From Microdochium bolleyi (Eukaryota; Ascomycota; Sordariomycetes; Xylariales; Microdochiaceae): 64,000 nt of DNA. Within the stretch, counting starts at the first letter, position 1; every line of letters begins with the position of its first letter. The DNA lies in NCBI GenBank assembly GCA_001566295.1, contig KQ964264.1:186001-250000 (forward strand). Reading direction: 5' to 3'. This document shows, piece by piece, positions 1 to 12,877 of this stretch. The notes under the pieces were generated by a model that was not told the origin of the DNA, searched no databases, and saw only the letters and a program-made list of their open reading frames with translations. Made by a program: the position numbers and the translations under genes.

Positions 1-251
1 ACCATAGACCCTGCAGGGATACTCCATCGTACAATCCCAGAACAAAGATACATTACTGCACCCCTGAAACCTTGCACCTGGTCCGAAGCAGGCCGACAGC
101 TTCATCACATACTGTCCGCCCTCCCATTCTCCCCAGCACACTTCGTTCTCATCCAGAATGTCTTCACGTCAGGCTCCCTCATTGTAATGTGTTCTATTGA
201 AATGGTGTATATTCTTGAAAGCATGCCTCTAATCAACCCTGTTATTCATGA

Positions 252-2642
252 TCACGTCCGCTTGCCCCCCGGCATTATCGGCAGCACCGGCCCAGAGTCA
301 TCGCTCTGCTCCGGTGACGAGCCGTAGTACTCCTCCCCCAGCACGGGTTGCGTGCTGACCACTCCCTTCTGGCCCGTCGGCGTCGGCCACTGCTTCCTTG
401 TAGCCTGCTGTTGCTGGCCCTGACCCTGCCCCTGCTGTGGCTGCCGCCGCTGGTGGTCCCGGAACTGCCGGTCCATGACGCGCCGGTCCTCCTCCTCCCG
501 TACTTCCGGCATCGCGGACGAGCCAGTAGTTCCACCACCCGACTTTGTCCTCGCGGGGCTCGGGCGTGTGATTGACTGGAAGTGCGCGATCCGCGCCATC
601 GGCGCGTCACTCGGTATCGGAAGGGGCTTGTTCAGGTTCCCGTATGCGCTGCCGCTGCTGTTGCTCCGTGACCGCGACATGTCATTATTGATGTTGTTGT
701 TGGTGTTGCTGGACTTCGGCGTGCTCCCGGGCACCGCTGCGCCGATCATGATCTCACTGGTCGAGTCGTTGTCCATGCTGTCCCTGTCGCTTTCGAGGAG
801 CAGGTCGTCCGCGCTCTTGAACGACTTCTTGCGGCCGTGCTGCTGGTTCTGCTGTTGCCTGGCTGAAGGTGCCAGGTTTTCGAGCGCGACCGCATCTCCG
901 TTCCCGGATTGGGTGTACGTCACCGTGACCGAGGAGGAACGCACGATCCGGCCTTTGCCTCCACTGCCCGGCGAGGTCATCCCGTCGTCGCCGTCGAACA
1001 TTGTGCCGTTGTGGTTATACTCGATATCGTCCCCCGCCGCCTCCTTGCGTGCGCGGCGATCCCTCCAGCACTGCGGTATAAGCAGTTCGCGCATCTTGGC
1101 GCGGCACCCGGCCGTCGTGCCAAACACGATGAAGAGGAAGATGCCCGCGGTGGTGCCCGGGAGAAACAGGAAGAAGGTCGTATTGGCGCGGCCGATGCTC
1201 GTGTCGGGGGCGGTGAGTTTGCTATCGTTCTCGAGATTCGCGATGGATTGCAGCTGGAAGAGGATGTTCGTGACTTCGAAAATGCTATTGTGTCAAAGTT
1301 AGCGCACTGGCATACAGGCTTGGGCAAAACACGGAATGATTTTGCAGTTTCTGCCGGGCTCGGGAATAGGTGGGCACGATGAAACCTACGCCAGGATGAA
1401 GAACGACACGAAGAAGCGCACCAACAGCCAGCGGTCGTGGAACCCGGGCCTGCGCGACGACTTGGACTTCTTGCTGGGGACGCCCGCGCTGCTGCCATAC
1501 TGCGTCGATGAGAACTCGGTTTGCCCAGCCACCGAGGACGTGGTCCCGCCGCCATTGGTTGACGAGCTCGGCGGCGCCCAGTGGGTGAAGCCCTTCTTCG
1601 TCCTGATGTAGCGCACAGAGATGAGGATCATGAGCACGCTTCCTATCGCGAGACTGATCATCACTACGCAGAGGGAAAGCGGAAATCGTTGTTAGCTCCT
1701 CGTCCGCAAGAAGGGCGGTATAGCGAACTCAGTGGTGGAAGAAAGGTACGTACAAGGCAGGTCCGCGAGCAGAATAAAGGCGAAGAAGTTGTCGTGCAGC
1801 GCTGGCGAGCGTAGCGTCAAGATGGTGATGGCCGGGAACACGAAGGAGATGGCTTTCCCCGCAATGTTGACCTTGGCCAGCCAGCGCCGGGCGCTTGGCT
1901 TGTTGCTCAGGCCGTAGACAGACTGCGCCAGTTCACAAGCCCTGTTCCGTTGTCACTTTCGTCAGTGCTAGATCTCCCAGCGAGTGACAGTTTGAGGGCC
2001 ACGAATGCAAGACTTACCAGAACATGACGAGCAATGCCTGTACATTGTATGACCAGTACTCTGCTCAAAGATCCGCATTAGTCTTCTGGTTACATCCTTG
2101 GATGAACTCCCCAGCGCGGATAAAAGGGGCAAATGCATACGGTAGTAGTATAGGCCGAGATCAAGGCCGAACGAGCCGTTGGCGATGGCAAGCTCGGGAC
2201 TCTCAGTAAAGTGCACCTTGCGGCGGAACTGCTCGCGCAGGATATCCTCGTAGTAGATCATGACGTGGATCTGCTGCGTCATGGAAGCGATTGTGCTCAG
2301 GCCGGTGCTGACACCGAGCAGTAATACGTCTGCGAGAATCGGGCCGAATATGTTAGAGAAGGCAAGAGACGGGGTGTGAGGAAGCTCGCATATGCCGGTG
2401 TTGGTTGTGACGCTTCACTGCTGGGCACTGCCCGGTCGAGGAGGGTGTGTCCGACAGATGGAGGTGGCAGCGCTGCGATCAGAGGCCTCAGGAGAGGAGA
2501 GAGACTCACAAGACCATCCTTCCCTGTGCACTATCGTGAGCCAGCATAGCACCACACTGCAGATGAAGCTGATGCCCGAATACGTGAAGGCGAAAGCAGC
2601 CGAGCCCTCGGCCCCGGCCGGGATCTGATTGAGGCCAGGCAT
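252..2642 (-). CDS. Seven-transmembrane receptor-like protein with long cytoplasmic tail
   Basis: Six exons rebuilt from splice signals: 2642-2510, 2329-2141, 2060-2018, 1941-1754, 1663-1390, 1284-252; frame is kept throughout and gives 619 residues. The start is the ATG at 2642, directly before a hydrophobic segment. I count seven hydrophobic segments, one near residues 20-40, then five more, and the last near 315-335. This topology is GPCR-like, and the overall sequence resembles uncharacterised fungal 7TM proteins rather than the PTH11 type, since no CFEM domain is present. The tail after about residue 345 is hydrophilic and Ser/Asn-rich with a Gln/Gly run, as expected for a cytoplasmic regulatory tail. 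No ligand or G-protein coupling can be read from the sequence. A role in sensing at the plasma membrane is inference; the gene structure is well supported. Confidence 0.8.
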
Positions 2643-5600
2643 CGAGGCGGAATCAGGCGACTGCACACACACGCACTCAGAGGCGTGTATGCGCGTGCGC
2701 CACAAGCGAGCAAGAAACCGTTTCAGCGGATATCGTCGTGGTCGATGTTAGCACATGAGAGGCAGGTGCGATGGTCGTGGATGTCGAACAGTGCAACGCA
2801 AGCGCAGATGGAAGGTGAGAAGGTGCGAGAGTGTGGTCGGGCCGAATGCGCCCAGCGCACTGGTGTGTATTAATGGTCGTCGTGAGCCGGGAGATGGGGA
2901 GGACAAGGGCCGGGACGGAGAGGTTGGACCGGCCGAGAGATGATATGAGAGAAGCATCTGCAGGAGGAGCGAAAGAGGGACACAGGCATGTGGTGCTGGT
3001 ACGATGCCAGGGGGAGAAGGCCGTGCAGGGTCCAAGACAGACTGTCAAGCTTTGGTCTCTGGGAGGGAGCCGTCGCAAGCAAGTTTCCAAAAGTCCGCTC
3101 TAGGACAGACACTCCCACAGCCTTCGGTAAGTGGGCAGCTGCGTGCCGCCCACATGGCGCGGGCTGGATCGATCGTAGCATGGGTAGGGATGGCGCCTGG
3201 GCAAGGGTGTGGTGGCAGTGACGAGGGGGAGGGTGGGCGATCCGAGGTCAGGGTTCTGGAGTGCATGTGCTGTGCGTGTCCCTCTCTCCTGACTGCGTCA
3301 GCAGTTGGTCAGTCAGCCACGAACCTCCAGACCTCGAGAAAAGCGCGTGGTCGGCGAGTCCAAGCTCCACTCATGCAATGAGACGCCGGAAGAGGAAAGC
3401 ACATAAAGCAGGACCGGCAAGGAGATGGGATACAGGCCGGTCTGGCTGTCCCATCTCTCCTCTGGTGTCACCCGCGGCTGGCGGCTCGTGGAACTAGATC
3501 GTGCCCGAGCATGATGACGATACTGTTGTCGCATCCAATCTCGGGACGCCCATGGTGGCACAATATATCGCCGCCAAGGCAAATCACCACGTGTGGTACG
3601 GGTGTGCACGGACAGCGAGGGAGAGAGTGGAAGGACTGCCTCCGTGAAGCCGCGACGCTCGCTGAACTCTGTCCCCGATAAGACCCCTCGCTGTGGCGGT
3701 CGATACAGTGCAGCACTAAGCTGTGGAAGGATAGTGCTGGAGCTTCAGAAGTCCAGGAGAAATTCTATTAGCGGCGGCGCAACTTTCCAGGAGGGGCATA
3801 GCTACAGCGTGCGCCTCGCGGGCACTATCCCCAGCGAAGAATGGTCAGCCCAGCATGCCCCCTTGGGGCAGCTACAAGCACTGGTGGCCGAGTCGTGCTT
3901 GTCTCAGGCACGCGCAGAAACTCGACCATGTGCTCACTTAGAGTGATATGGCGCTGAAGAAGTGGGTTCACTCGCCGCTGTTCCTCGAAGGCAGTCGGGA
4001 GATGGCGAGCTCGAGCCAGGGGTTCGCTGCCGGGACCCTGCTACATAATACCCCGTAGTATGGGCTGCACCAAGTCAGAGGCCCATGATCCGCTGTGGAC
4101 AAGAATCGATAATCTAGGTAAGGGGGCACTTGCCTCCGTCCACAAGCACGAAGGCTTTGCGAGCGTGCACAATGTCAACTGGTCACTTACAAGAGTCCAG
4201 CGCAACTGTTGCTCCCAGCTCAGCACCGCATTTCTTCTGGAGCCGCGGGAAGCGGAACAACGGCTGGCCCAAAAGAGAAGGAAAGCCCTCGCCGGCCCGG
4301 CCCCTTGCACATCTCTGCGGTGCCCTGCCTGCCCGGCTGACGGGCTGCGGTGGGCGCGTCAGGGGGCTCGTCCGTGCGCGGCAGGACAGCGTCGCATCCT
4401 CGCCCGAGGAACATCCTTGCGGGTTTCCGTCGTAAACCCGCACCGTGATGTGAGTTCTGTTCCAGTGTCGTCCTGTCAGCACGTTGGGCTGCTTTCTCTT
4501 GCCTATTCCGATTTCCCCCTTCCATGCGCCATCTGTCTCCCTTACCTGCGCCACGGGATGGCCATTGTTCACTGATGGCCCCCCGTGGGAATCCGAACCG
4601 ATTCGACATCCCGGCCCATCTTTTTCGCGCCAGAACCACCGCAGAAGATTCGTAGCGTTAGCGCTCAGTAGTGCTTGCAGTCTTGGGTCTAGCGGCCGAA
4701 GGCCGCGCAGAGATGTGGCTTGAGACGTTGTATCGTGCACCAGCGCGGATGGAGTTCGGCAGGTGTGAAGGATTGCAGCCGGCAGTGGTTCGGACCATGC
4801 TCCTGCTGCTCTGGCTGCTGTCGTCTAAAGTTCGGCCTGGGCTCCAACGGTCGGCCATGCATCATGCAGAAGCGGGATCATGGACTGCGGTAGGGGGGAA
4901 ATCGGAGGTGCGGTCGCTAATGCAGGCCTCTCCGCCAGGCGGATGACCTCGTAATCGTGAACAATCGGTAGTGGCGAGGACCGTGGACCTCCGAGCAATG
5001 CAAAGACAGCAGAGTAATCATCATCAATCCAACCTCAGGACTGCTACCCCAGCCATCGCACAGGCATCTTCCCGGCAGGGCCCCGCCGGTGACCGAGCTC
5101 GGCTGGCGATCCGGAGAAAGAGGGTCAGCAAGACGGGTCTCTTCCAATCGGTACCCAACACTTTACTCAAAACGTGTCTGAAGCCGTCTCACCACCTGGA
5201 GGCAATCTCATTGTCTCCAGGTCGGGCCACAATCCAGTCAGCCTTGTTCGGCCCTTTGTCCAACACTAGCGAGGTTTGCCGCCACGAGTCGGCAGACAAA
5301 GCCGGGCGAGGCGGCCGGGTATCGAAACAACGACTTCCCGCCATCCTTCTCAAACATGGCGAGCACAGTCGTGAAACTCGCGACCTGAGCTTAAATAGGG
5401 CATGGTGTGGACGGGCCCCTGCCTGCCTGCTTGATGGTACGCACGCTTGGCGATTGACGCTTCTGGTTGGTGTGTGTGTATGTGTGTGTGCAGGTGGGTG
5501 TGCGACCACGACCCCTGCCGCCTTCAATGCAGCGAGCCCATGACTGACTTGAGGATTTGTTTCATCTCTCCATCTCCAGAGAAACCCCCTCCATTTGACA

Positions 5601-8380
5601 CCGGTCGGATCCGAGATGTGTCCTGTCGGTCGGCTGTTTGGTATCCGCATTTCCCACCATGCCGTCCGTCCAGAGGAGACAAACTTGCTGGCCCCCTGAT
5701 GTCGATTGTTGCGTCTGTGGAGGCCGACCGCGGGGAAAGTCGTGCCAGTGCAGGGCCCAACCAGAATCTTCGTCGTTCAGCACCGAGATTTACCCCGGAG
5801 TGTTGTTGCCCTTGTGGGCAATCCGCCGCCTCTTCAAAGCTGCAAGTCCTCAGCTGAGGTCACATCAGTGGCTCCCTGCCGGGCATGGGTCCAACCAACC
5901 AGATACCCGGCCTCCGCTGCCCAGCTGCAGACACCTTGCGAGTCGTGCCGGAGTTGGCGCTCGATAATCACTCTCCAGAAGCCTGTGACAGCGGGCGATT
6001 CTGTGCTGCGACCCTGAAGAACGAGATCTTGATTCCGTGCTCTCCACGCCCTGTTGGCGTCCATCCCGGAGATTGCTTACGGCCGTCACAACGATCACGA
6101 GCAGACGATGAGAGCCTTCGCATCCACCAGGTGCACCCCGGTGGTTCTCGGCATCCCGGCGGCGCTCAATGATGCCACTTCCCCAACCCCGTGATAGCAG
6201 ATCCTGGCCGGGGCGGAGAACCAGGGTCTTGATTATCAACAGGCCGACCATTCCGCTCCCTGTGCTCCTTCCCCTCTCGGCATACCCTGCAGCAACTTCA
6301 GACGAAAGCCGTCTGAGCACCACGAGCCTCTCTCTCTCTGGCGCTCTCTCCGCGCTTCGTGTGCGACCCTGGACGTACTGCTCACCCGACCACAATGCGC
6401 ATGGAATGACAGAATGGATTTGTGCCCGTTGCTACCTCGGCTAAGTACACATCTGTCAAGCCAAGGTAATCCGTCGCAGCATTGCGGCAAGGGCGAAAGT
6501 GCCTCGGCCGCTTCGCTTCTTCCCTTCATGGCACACTGCGAGGATGCTGTATCGGTATGACTATACTCATGATCCGTTGGGGAACCCTTGCCCGGCACTT
6601 GGACGTCACACACCTTCTGTCTGCAGGCCAGACTTGTCATCCCGTGTTGCGGCTCCTGGACAACGGACCTGGTGCTGAAAGCGGCAAAACTGGCGAAAAG
6701 CAGCCACAAAACCAGAACACCCCGATGCGCGATACATGCAGGCGAGAGTGCGGCTCCCGATGCTTGGCCATTCGGCTGTGTGACTCAATTGAGGCACAGA
6801 TCGACGCTACATGCATTATGCCCCGTGATAGTCGTCTCATGCCAACCGTACCCTGCGATTGAGCACAGTCCCTATTGTACACACTCCAGAAACCAAAGAA
6901 AACAAGCCTTGTGGGATCGCAAAGGCCGTCACCCCAGAACCAGAAGCTCTTCTGACAAGTCATTATACTGTTACGTGCCGCACCGATAATACCCTGTGGC
7001 CATACGGGAGACGATTGGAACTTGAACCTGGAGCCCCCCGCCTATACTGCACCGCATACCCCCACACCCGTGTTCCCGCTGAATGCCCCCAACCGCGCGG
7101 AAACATGTGAAAATGAGCCCAGGCATCTATCCGCCACCGAATCGCAACTTTCCCCTCCTCAACGTGCGTGCATTGTGCTGGATATAGTCGGAGAATAAGG
7201 AGCTGGAAGATCACGCCCTTGCATAGGTGTCACTTGCCTATGCAGATGTTCAGCATATCCTTTCTTTCACTTGTGTGCTTGTTCCTACTTCACCCGATCG
7301 ATCAGCTGTTCCGGTTGACATTGCTTATCAGATCTCCAGGGACGAACCCTGCGGAGACTTTTGTTGCTTTTTCTGCAAGCATGGCCGGCTGACCCTCAGT
7401 CCTCGCTGCCAATCCGTGAGGATTGAGAGGTGAAACAGCCACACGTGGCGAGGCTGAAGAGTGATAAGGGACAGAAATGCGGTCATTCGGGGTTCTTGTT
7501 GCCTTTGTCGCACCGGCGACACCGATCGGAGAACGCCGGCGATGGGTGAGCGGCATGCCCGAGGGGGTGGCCAGGGGGTCTTACCCCGACCTTTCCGAAG
7601 GGAATTGGAGTTCTCGTGTTCATGACTTCCTGGTACCTATGCCGGGCCGACAATTGCCTCGAGGAATTCTGGAAGGCAAGCTTTTTGGGTGGACATAAGC
7701 GCATCGTTGTGGATGTATTGCAACTTCTGCAGGCACTTCTGCGACTTTCAATCGATACCGAGCCGAACAGTTTCAACCCCGCGATAGCTCAGCTCACATA
7801 ACGCACGGGTTTTGATGATCATCCCATACATAGTCTAAGCTGCTATAGCGCCAGGATTGCCGTCGCAGCCCGCGTTCGTCTCGACATGGACTACCACGCC
7901 AAGTCATGCTGGGAGGGTTGACGTGATCCCCACTGTCCATTGGCAAAAAGCACACCTGGAATGACCGAAGGTTTGGAGCGGTCGATCTTCGGGAAACTGA
8001 TATCAGAGCCTGATATACCTAGGCCCACTCAGAGAACAAGTTTTCTGACCATGTTAAGGTTTTGACTTTCCTGCGGTGCACGAGTAATGAGGCTTAGAAA
8101 GTCCGTCTGGTCGACATTGGTGAGAGATCCGGGTCGCTCGCAGGGTTTGGATTTTGGTGGTTGACGAGTTTCTATGATTTGAGAAGAACGGCGTAGGCTG
8201 AAGCGTTTGCTATACTTGTCGATGGCGCATAACAGATTTTGAAACGAGCCACGAAAGCATTGTAACCTTCTTTGAAATATACCAATCTGCTACCAACAAA
8301 GACACAGGGAAAGGAAGACGAATGGATGCTTAATACGTGATGACTTGAAGACGCAGCAATATCACGTTCGTGGCAAACGA
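2643..8380. other. Gene-free stretch of about 5.7 kb
   Basis: Only short open frames occur here, and none shows a recognisable domain, a believable fungal codon pattern or splice-linked partners. The base composition is mixed and not strongly AT-rich, so this is not an obvious RIP desert. A TG-rich microsatellite lies at about 5464-5500. The stretch may hold long regulatory regions or non-coding transcripts, but nothing in the sequence proves it. Confidence 0.5.
5464..5500. repeat. TG-rich microsatellite
   Basis: An imperfect run of TG dinucleotides broken by TA and GG units. It lies in the gene-free stretch and is a simple repeat, not part of a coding region. Confidence 0.85.
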
Positions 8381-8383
8381 CTA

Positions 8384-8737
8384 TTATTCTGAATGCCCTC
8401 TATTCTCCACATAAATCCACAGAAGATCTGCCTTAAAGCAATCTAGTCGGATATCCTCAAGCTGACGAGGAATGCCCTTGTGATTCCCTTCCAGCACTGA
8501 TCTTATAAGAGAAAGTATGGAAAAACAGTCGTCGTTGAGCCGAAACACCATTTCGAACTCGCCCGAGCCAGGACGGGAACAATCCGCGCGAGCCAAGGCC
8601 TTCATCTCTACCACGCCTGTACTTTGGTCCTGCGTCTTTGAGACAGTCAGGTCAGTATTGACGGACTTTTCCCAGCTGCAGGTTCTGTACTCGCAAGTGT
8701 AGGACAGCCGACCGCAGCTGGAGGGATTCTGTTCTCA
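8384..8737 (-). CDS. Uncertain hypothetical ORF or orphan exon
   Basis: One frame is open on the minus strand from just after a stop at about 8738 down to a TGA near 8384, about 117 codons. The first half is Cys-rich (three Cys within about 15 residues), and the second half has a globular-looking composition with regular hydrophobic spacing. The only in-frame ATG is near 8605. A CAG directly before the open frame could be a 3' splice site, which would make this the last exon of a longer gene, but I find no convincing upstream exon in 8740-9000. I do not recognise a family. It may be a remnant of a gene. Low confidence. Confidence 0.3.
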
Positions 8738-9046
8738 GCCTATTGAGTCCCAATCCAGAGGCTCGGAATCAACATCGAGAAAGATAAGTGTACGTGTGCT
8801 ACATTGACGTGGCATTTGTGAGAGGTGTCGGGATCTAGTATTCGTCTGCATGGAATTCACATCTTGGGCTCATTGGCACGCGAGCGCCGCAAGTGACTTG
8901 GGCAGGTAAATACAAGCCTCAGATAAATATGTGTATATTTTATCGAGCCGGAATATCACAGCTCACATGCTTAGACGCCAGTGGAAAGAACATATAAACA
9001 ACGCTACCAAACAAAGAAGCACGTCATGGAATTCCCCCTCGCTTCA

Positions 9047-11254
9047 TCATCGCGACCCTGACACGGGCGCAGTCGGGCCCCGCGGCGGGAGCAGCAGCGT
9101 CTGCATCTCGTCGTTGTCCGCCGGGGCATGCTGATACACCCCAGCCGCTGCCGCCGTCGACGGATCCTCCTCAAAGTAAAGATCGTACTTGCCCTCCGAC
9201 TCGACCCAGACACACATGTAGCGCCAGCGGCTCAGCCGGGCGCGGTCCGTCAGACCCGTGTCATCGCCGTCTCTCACACTCCCGGCCTTGCCGCCCACCT
9301 CACCCCGGAATGACGAAGCACCCGAGGAGGACTCGCCCGCGAGGGCCGCAGAGTTGCTGGACAGGAACCCCGCGATCGGCCTGAAGATCTGCGCCTGGGC
9401 GAGCGGCCCGCCGGGCGGGATCACGACCTTGCGCACGGCGACAAACGCCGCGAGCATGCTGAGCAGCAGCTGGAACCCGACGACGGCCTGGAGAATCAGC
9501 ATGACGTACAGCCAGTGCTCGACCTTGAGCGTCACGCCTTGCACGGGGACCGCGCCGGGGATGATCCGGGGCGGGCCCATCTCCGCCGCGACGGCGATGA
9601 TGCCCGCCGCGTAGCGCGTCAGGCTGGCCGCCATGGCAGCCGCGTTGCCCTCGGAGGAGGAGGACGTGGTTGACGGGGTCACGGGCGAGCGAGCCGGGTA
9701 GATCTGCATGGAGCGCAGACGCGTCGAGCTCCCGGGGGCGAGACCCGAGTCTGTGCCGTTGGAGAGGTCCAGGCCCAGCGCGATACCCGCGGCCGCGAGG
9801 TTCCGGATGGACAGCGCGACCTCGTGGCCCGGGTGTGCGGCGTTGGCCACCGCCGAGGTGTTGGTGAGGCAGGTGTAGAACCACGCGGCACTGCGGGCAG
9901 TGTACTCGAGAGCGGAGATGAAGGCACACCCGCTCTCGGCGGTGCAGCGGGAGGCCAGCTGGGTGTACGGATCGTCGGTGTTGTTGGTGCTGCTGCTGCT
10001 ACTGCCGCTCGAGCCACGGAGGAGGATGGGGCTCGCGTGGGTGGCGAAGGTGGTCTGGTTGCTCGCGCCGATGACGGGGAACGTGATGTTGACGACTCGC
10101 CCGCTGCCTGAAGAGTCCTGCAGCGCGAGGTTGTTCACGGGCTGGTCCTCGGTCCAGTTGGCTGTGGTCACCTTCCAGGCGGTGCACGTCGAGCTGACCG
10201 TGATGCTGCGCTCCGTGGCGGCCACGAGGCGCCACGACTTGTCCGTGGTGCCCTTGTCCAGGCTCTCCTGCCCGCCAGCGGGCGCGGCGCGCTCGTAGAA
10301 GACGTATGTGCAGGTTGCCCCTGTGCAGAAGAGCAAAGGGTCCGTGGCGTCGCGTAACTGGCCCTGCTTGGGGAGGGCGCTCTGGTTGGCGACGCCGTAC
10401 GCCAGCGAGACAAGACCGTAGCTGTTGGCGGCGTACTCGAGGGCGTTGCGGGTGAGGGCTGCGCTGCTGCTGTTCGCGCTGGTGGTCGTGTTGTTGTCGT
10501 CATAGCCTTGCACAACGACGAGCTGGCTCATGTCTGGGGCCACGACGGAGCCGGACGTGTCGATGAGGGCCTTTTCGCCGACGACTTCGAGGCCGTACGC
10601 GAGGCCGAGCGCCGCCACGGCGATTTGGGAGGCCTGAAAATCAGGAGGCGTCAGCAGTTGTCCTCGTCACAAGTGAGAAGAGACTGAGACTCACCACGAC
10701 CAGCAACACCCACGCAAGCACTGCAGCTTGCAGTTTCAACCGTGTCGTCCTGCATGCGAGCATAATCATCTCCTTGAGGTTCTCAACCTGCAAGATCTTC
10801 TCAATCTGGTTGCAGCCACAAAACGTCAGCACAACACAGCGGCTCCCCGGGACGTGTCCACACCCACCTTCTGGATAGAGAGATAGCGCTCGCTCATAAA
10901 GTACCAGCGCATCGTGAGCATCGTCTCGTTGAATCCGGCCGAAACCACGAGACCAAGGAAGATGGACAGGCCCGTGATGATGCCGTTGTAGACCCTCTTG
11001 GCCGACCGGTCCATGATGTCGACTCCCTCCGAGTAGAAAAAGAGCACGCCGAAGATGGCGAGGGCCACGGCCACGGTCATCAGCCAGTCGACGAACATGG
11101 GCAGGATGACGCGCCACTTGGGCCCCCGGCTGACGGGCAGGCCCTGGAAGACATAGCGTTGCGGTCGCTGTGAGGGGTGAGTGTAGTTGCTCTGCGATGA
11201 GCCCACGCGGTGCCGGGTCTCGAGCGGGATAGCGTTGTGCTCGGCACGCCCCAT
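9047..11254 (-). CDS. Fungal multi-pass membrane glycoprotein, unknown function
   Basis: Three exons: 11254-10868, 10787-10695, 10633-9047; all introns are phase 0 and the product is 688 residues. The ATG at 11254 is the first in-frame ATG of the open frame; the frame upstream offers only a TTG. Hydrophobic segments lie near residues 50-73, 89-107, 148-172 and 533-559. Between the third and fourth is a region of about 360 residues with many N-x-S/T sites and scattered Cys, so it is probably extracellular or lumenal. A cytoplasmic tail of about 130 residues follows. This is a layout seen in uncharacterised fungal-specific membrane proteins. No catalytic motif or transporter signature is visible and I assign no function. 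The exon joins are strong because the second intron cleanly extends one hydrophobic segment. Confidence 0.78.
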
Positions 11255-12877
11255 GGTCAGTTTGGGTAGCTCGCGAGAGCCAGAGTCGTGAGGTGCGTCG
11301 CCAGCCAATGTCCGGGCTCCTGTTTCGGTGAGTTGTATGGGCGACCAGGACTACTGACGGTGTGTGCAATGCCGTAATCGTCAGGACGTTGGAGGAGCTG
11401 ACAGGCGAGTCCCGGTAGTTCAGCTTTGCAGCGGTCGCAAGCTGTTTTCGACAAGAAGAAGAGCTCTGGAAAGGTCCACGCAGCAGACGGGAAAACGTCA
11501 CCGACGCCGGAGAAGCTAGCTAGAATATTAATATGGACCGGCCTGGCCTCCAGCGTCGGCCTTTGCGAGGCAGCACGGCCCGCCAAGGCCAACAAGGGGG
11601 TTACCGGCATCTCGCCCAGCTCGGCCGGATCAGCAGTCGAGGCTCTGCTGGCAGATCGGCACCTCGAACACGATCCCGATTCGGGGCTGAGCGTCGCAAT
11701 CCTATGGCTGATACGCGGGGGCTCCGCCGGGGGGCGCCGCCGAGCCTCAGGCTAGTGTTGGGGGCGCCAGAGAACCCCTAATCACCAAGTGCCGGTAGAG
11801 CCGATTACTGCAGGACCATGGACGTTTTGCTCCACCGCCCGGCTTGGCTCGCGGGAGGGCTGTCGAGGAGCGAATCACGAGTGAGCCGGCGCGTATTCTG
11901 TGGATCGCTGCCCCGAGGGAGCAGCTGTCATGAGTCGGGCGAATGAGAGACGGAGCGAGCGCAATGCGTTGCCGTTTTCTATCCTCTTGCAGAACATTTC
12001 TGGCTTGGTTTGACTTAAGCAAGTGCCTAGACCAAGCGGCACAACAGAAGACAAGATGCTGGACAATGACGCAACAATGTCAGATTGACCTCTAGAGGCG
12101 AGTCTCTATTTCGGATATACATCCCTGCGTCGTGTGGTAATTCCGGTCGATCATTGCACATGCACAGTTCTTCTGCCACTGCTGACAATGACATGGTTCC
12201 GCACCGATTGGGCACGACGCAAGTCTCGTACTTCCAGTCGCTATTAGTGATTTGCTGGATACTATTCCACCAGCATTGCAGCTGTCTCATTGCTGCCAAG
12301 AAGACACTAGACTGTCGTGGCTGCCCCTGGTTGGGCATGGGTTAGATGCGTCTGTGTGCCTGACAAGGCGCAGAGCGATGACAGATGAAAGGACCCCCAC
12401 TGTTTCGGCACCGTTAGCCGTTGTGTCGCAGCCATGGGTCTCAAGTGGTCTGTAGCTGGCCAGCGAGTCAGCAGTGTCAATGTCCTTTAGGAGATACAAT
12501 TGTGTATTTTAAGCATTTGAACATCGTCCGGGCAGAGCAGGGTCGCAGGGTGGGTATAACTTCGCCGAGGGCCAGGAGGCACAGCCATGTGCAGGACATG
12601 ACTAGCAGAATTATGCATAAAGCGTAATTATATGTAGGCTGGCTCGGGTCAGGGGTCACTTCCACGCACATGAAGTTATTCGAGATTAACGTGGAGACTA
12701 GAACAAAACTTCGCAATGATATCTCCGGTCCCTGAGTTAGAGGCACAACCCGGGCAGGTGCTCTTGACGTACATCGCATGCTACCAGCACGCAAGAATAC
12801 CTTCGATAGGCTGTGCCACAGATTCTAATCATGTCCAACCCTCCTCCGCTTCACACTCCTTGGCAGCTAGCACGACT
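11255..12877. other. Intergenic region with no recognised feature
   Basis: About 1.6 kb between the 5' end of the membrane glycoprotein gene and the 3' end of the Zn2Cys6 gene. Open frames are short and without domains. It should contain the promoter of the glycoprotein gene, but I could not pick out a convincing TATA box or other site. Confidence 0.5.

Noticed and set aside
475..1302. 275-codon plus-strand open frame
   Set aside because: Antisense to the last exon of the 7TM gene and explained by its GC-rich, Ser/Gln-coding sequence.
4579..4625. tRNA B-box-like sequence on the minus strand
   Set aside because: The flanking bases do not form a T-stem and no acceptor or anticodon arm can be drawn.
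4183..4740. 185-codon minus-strand open frame
   Set aside because: GC-rich stretch with overlapping open frames on both strands and no domain.
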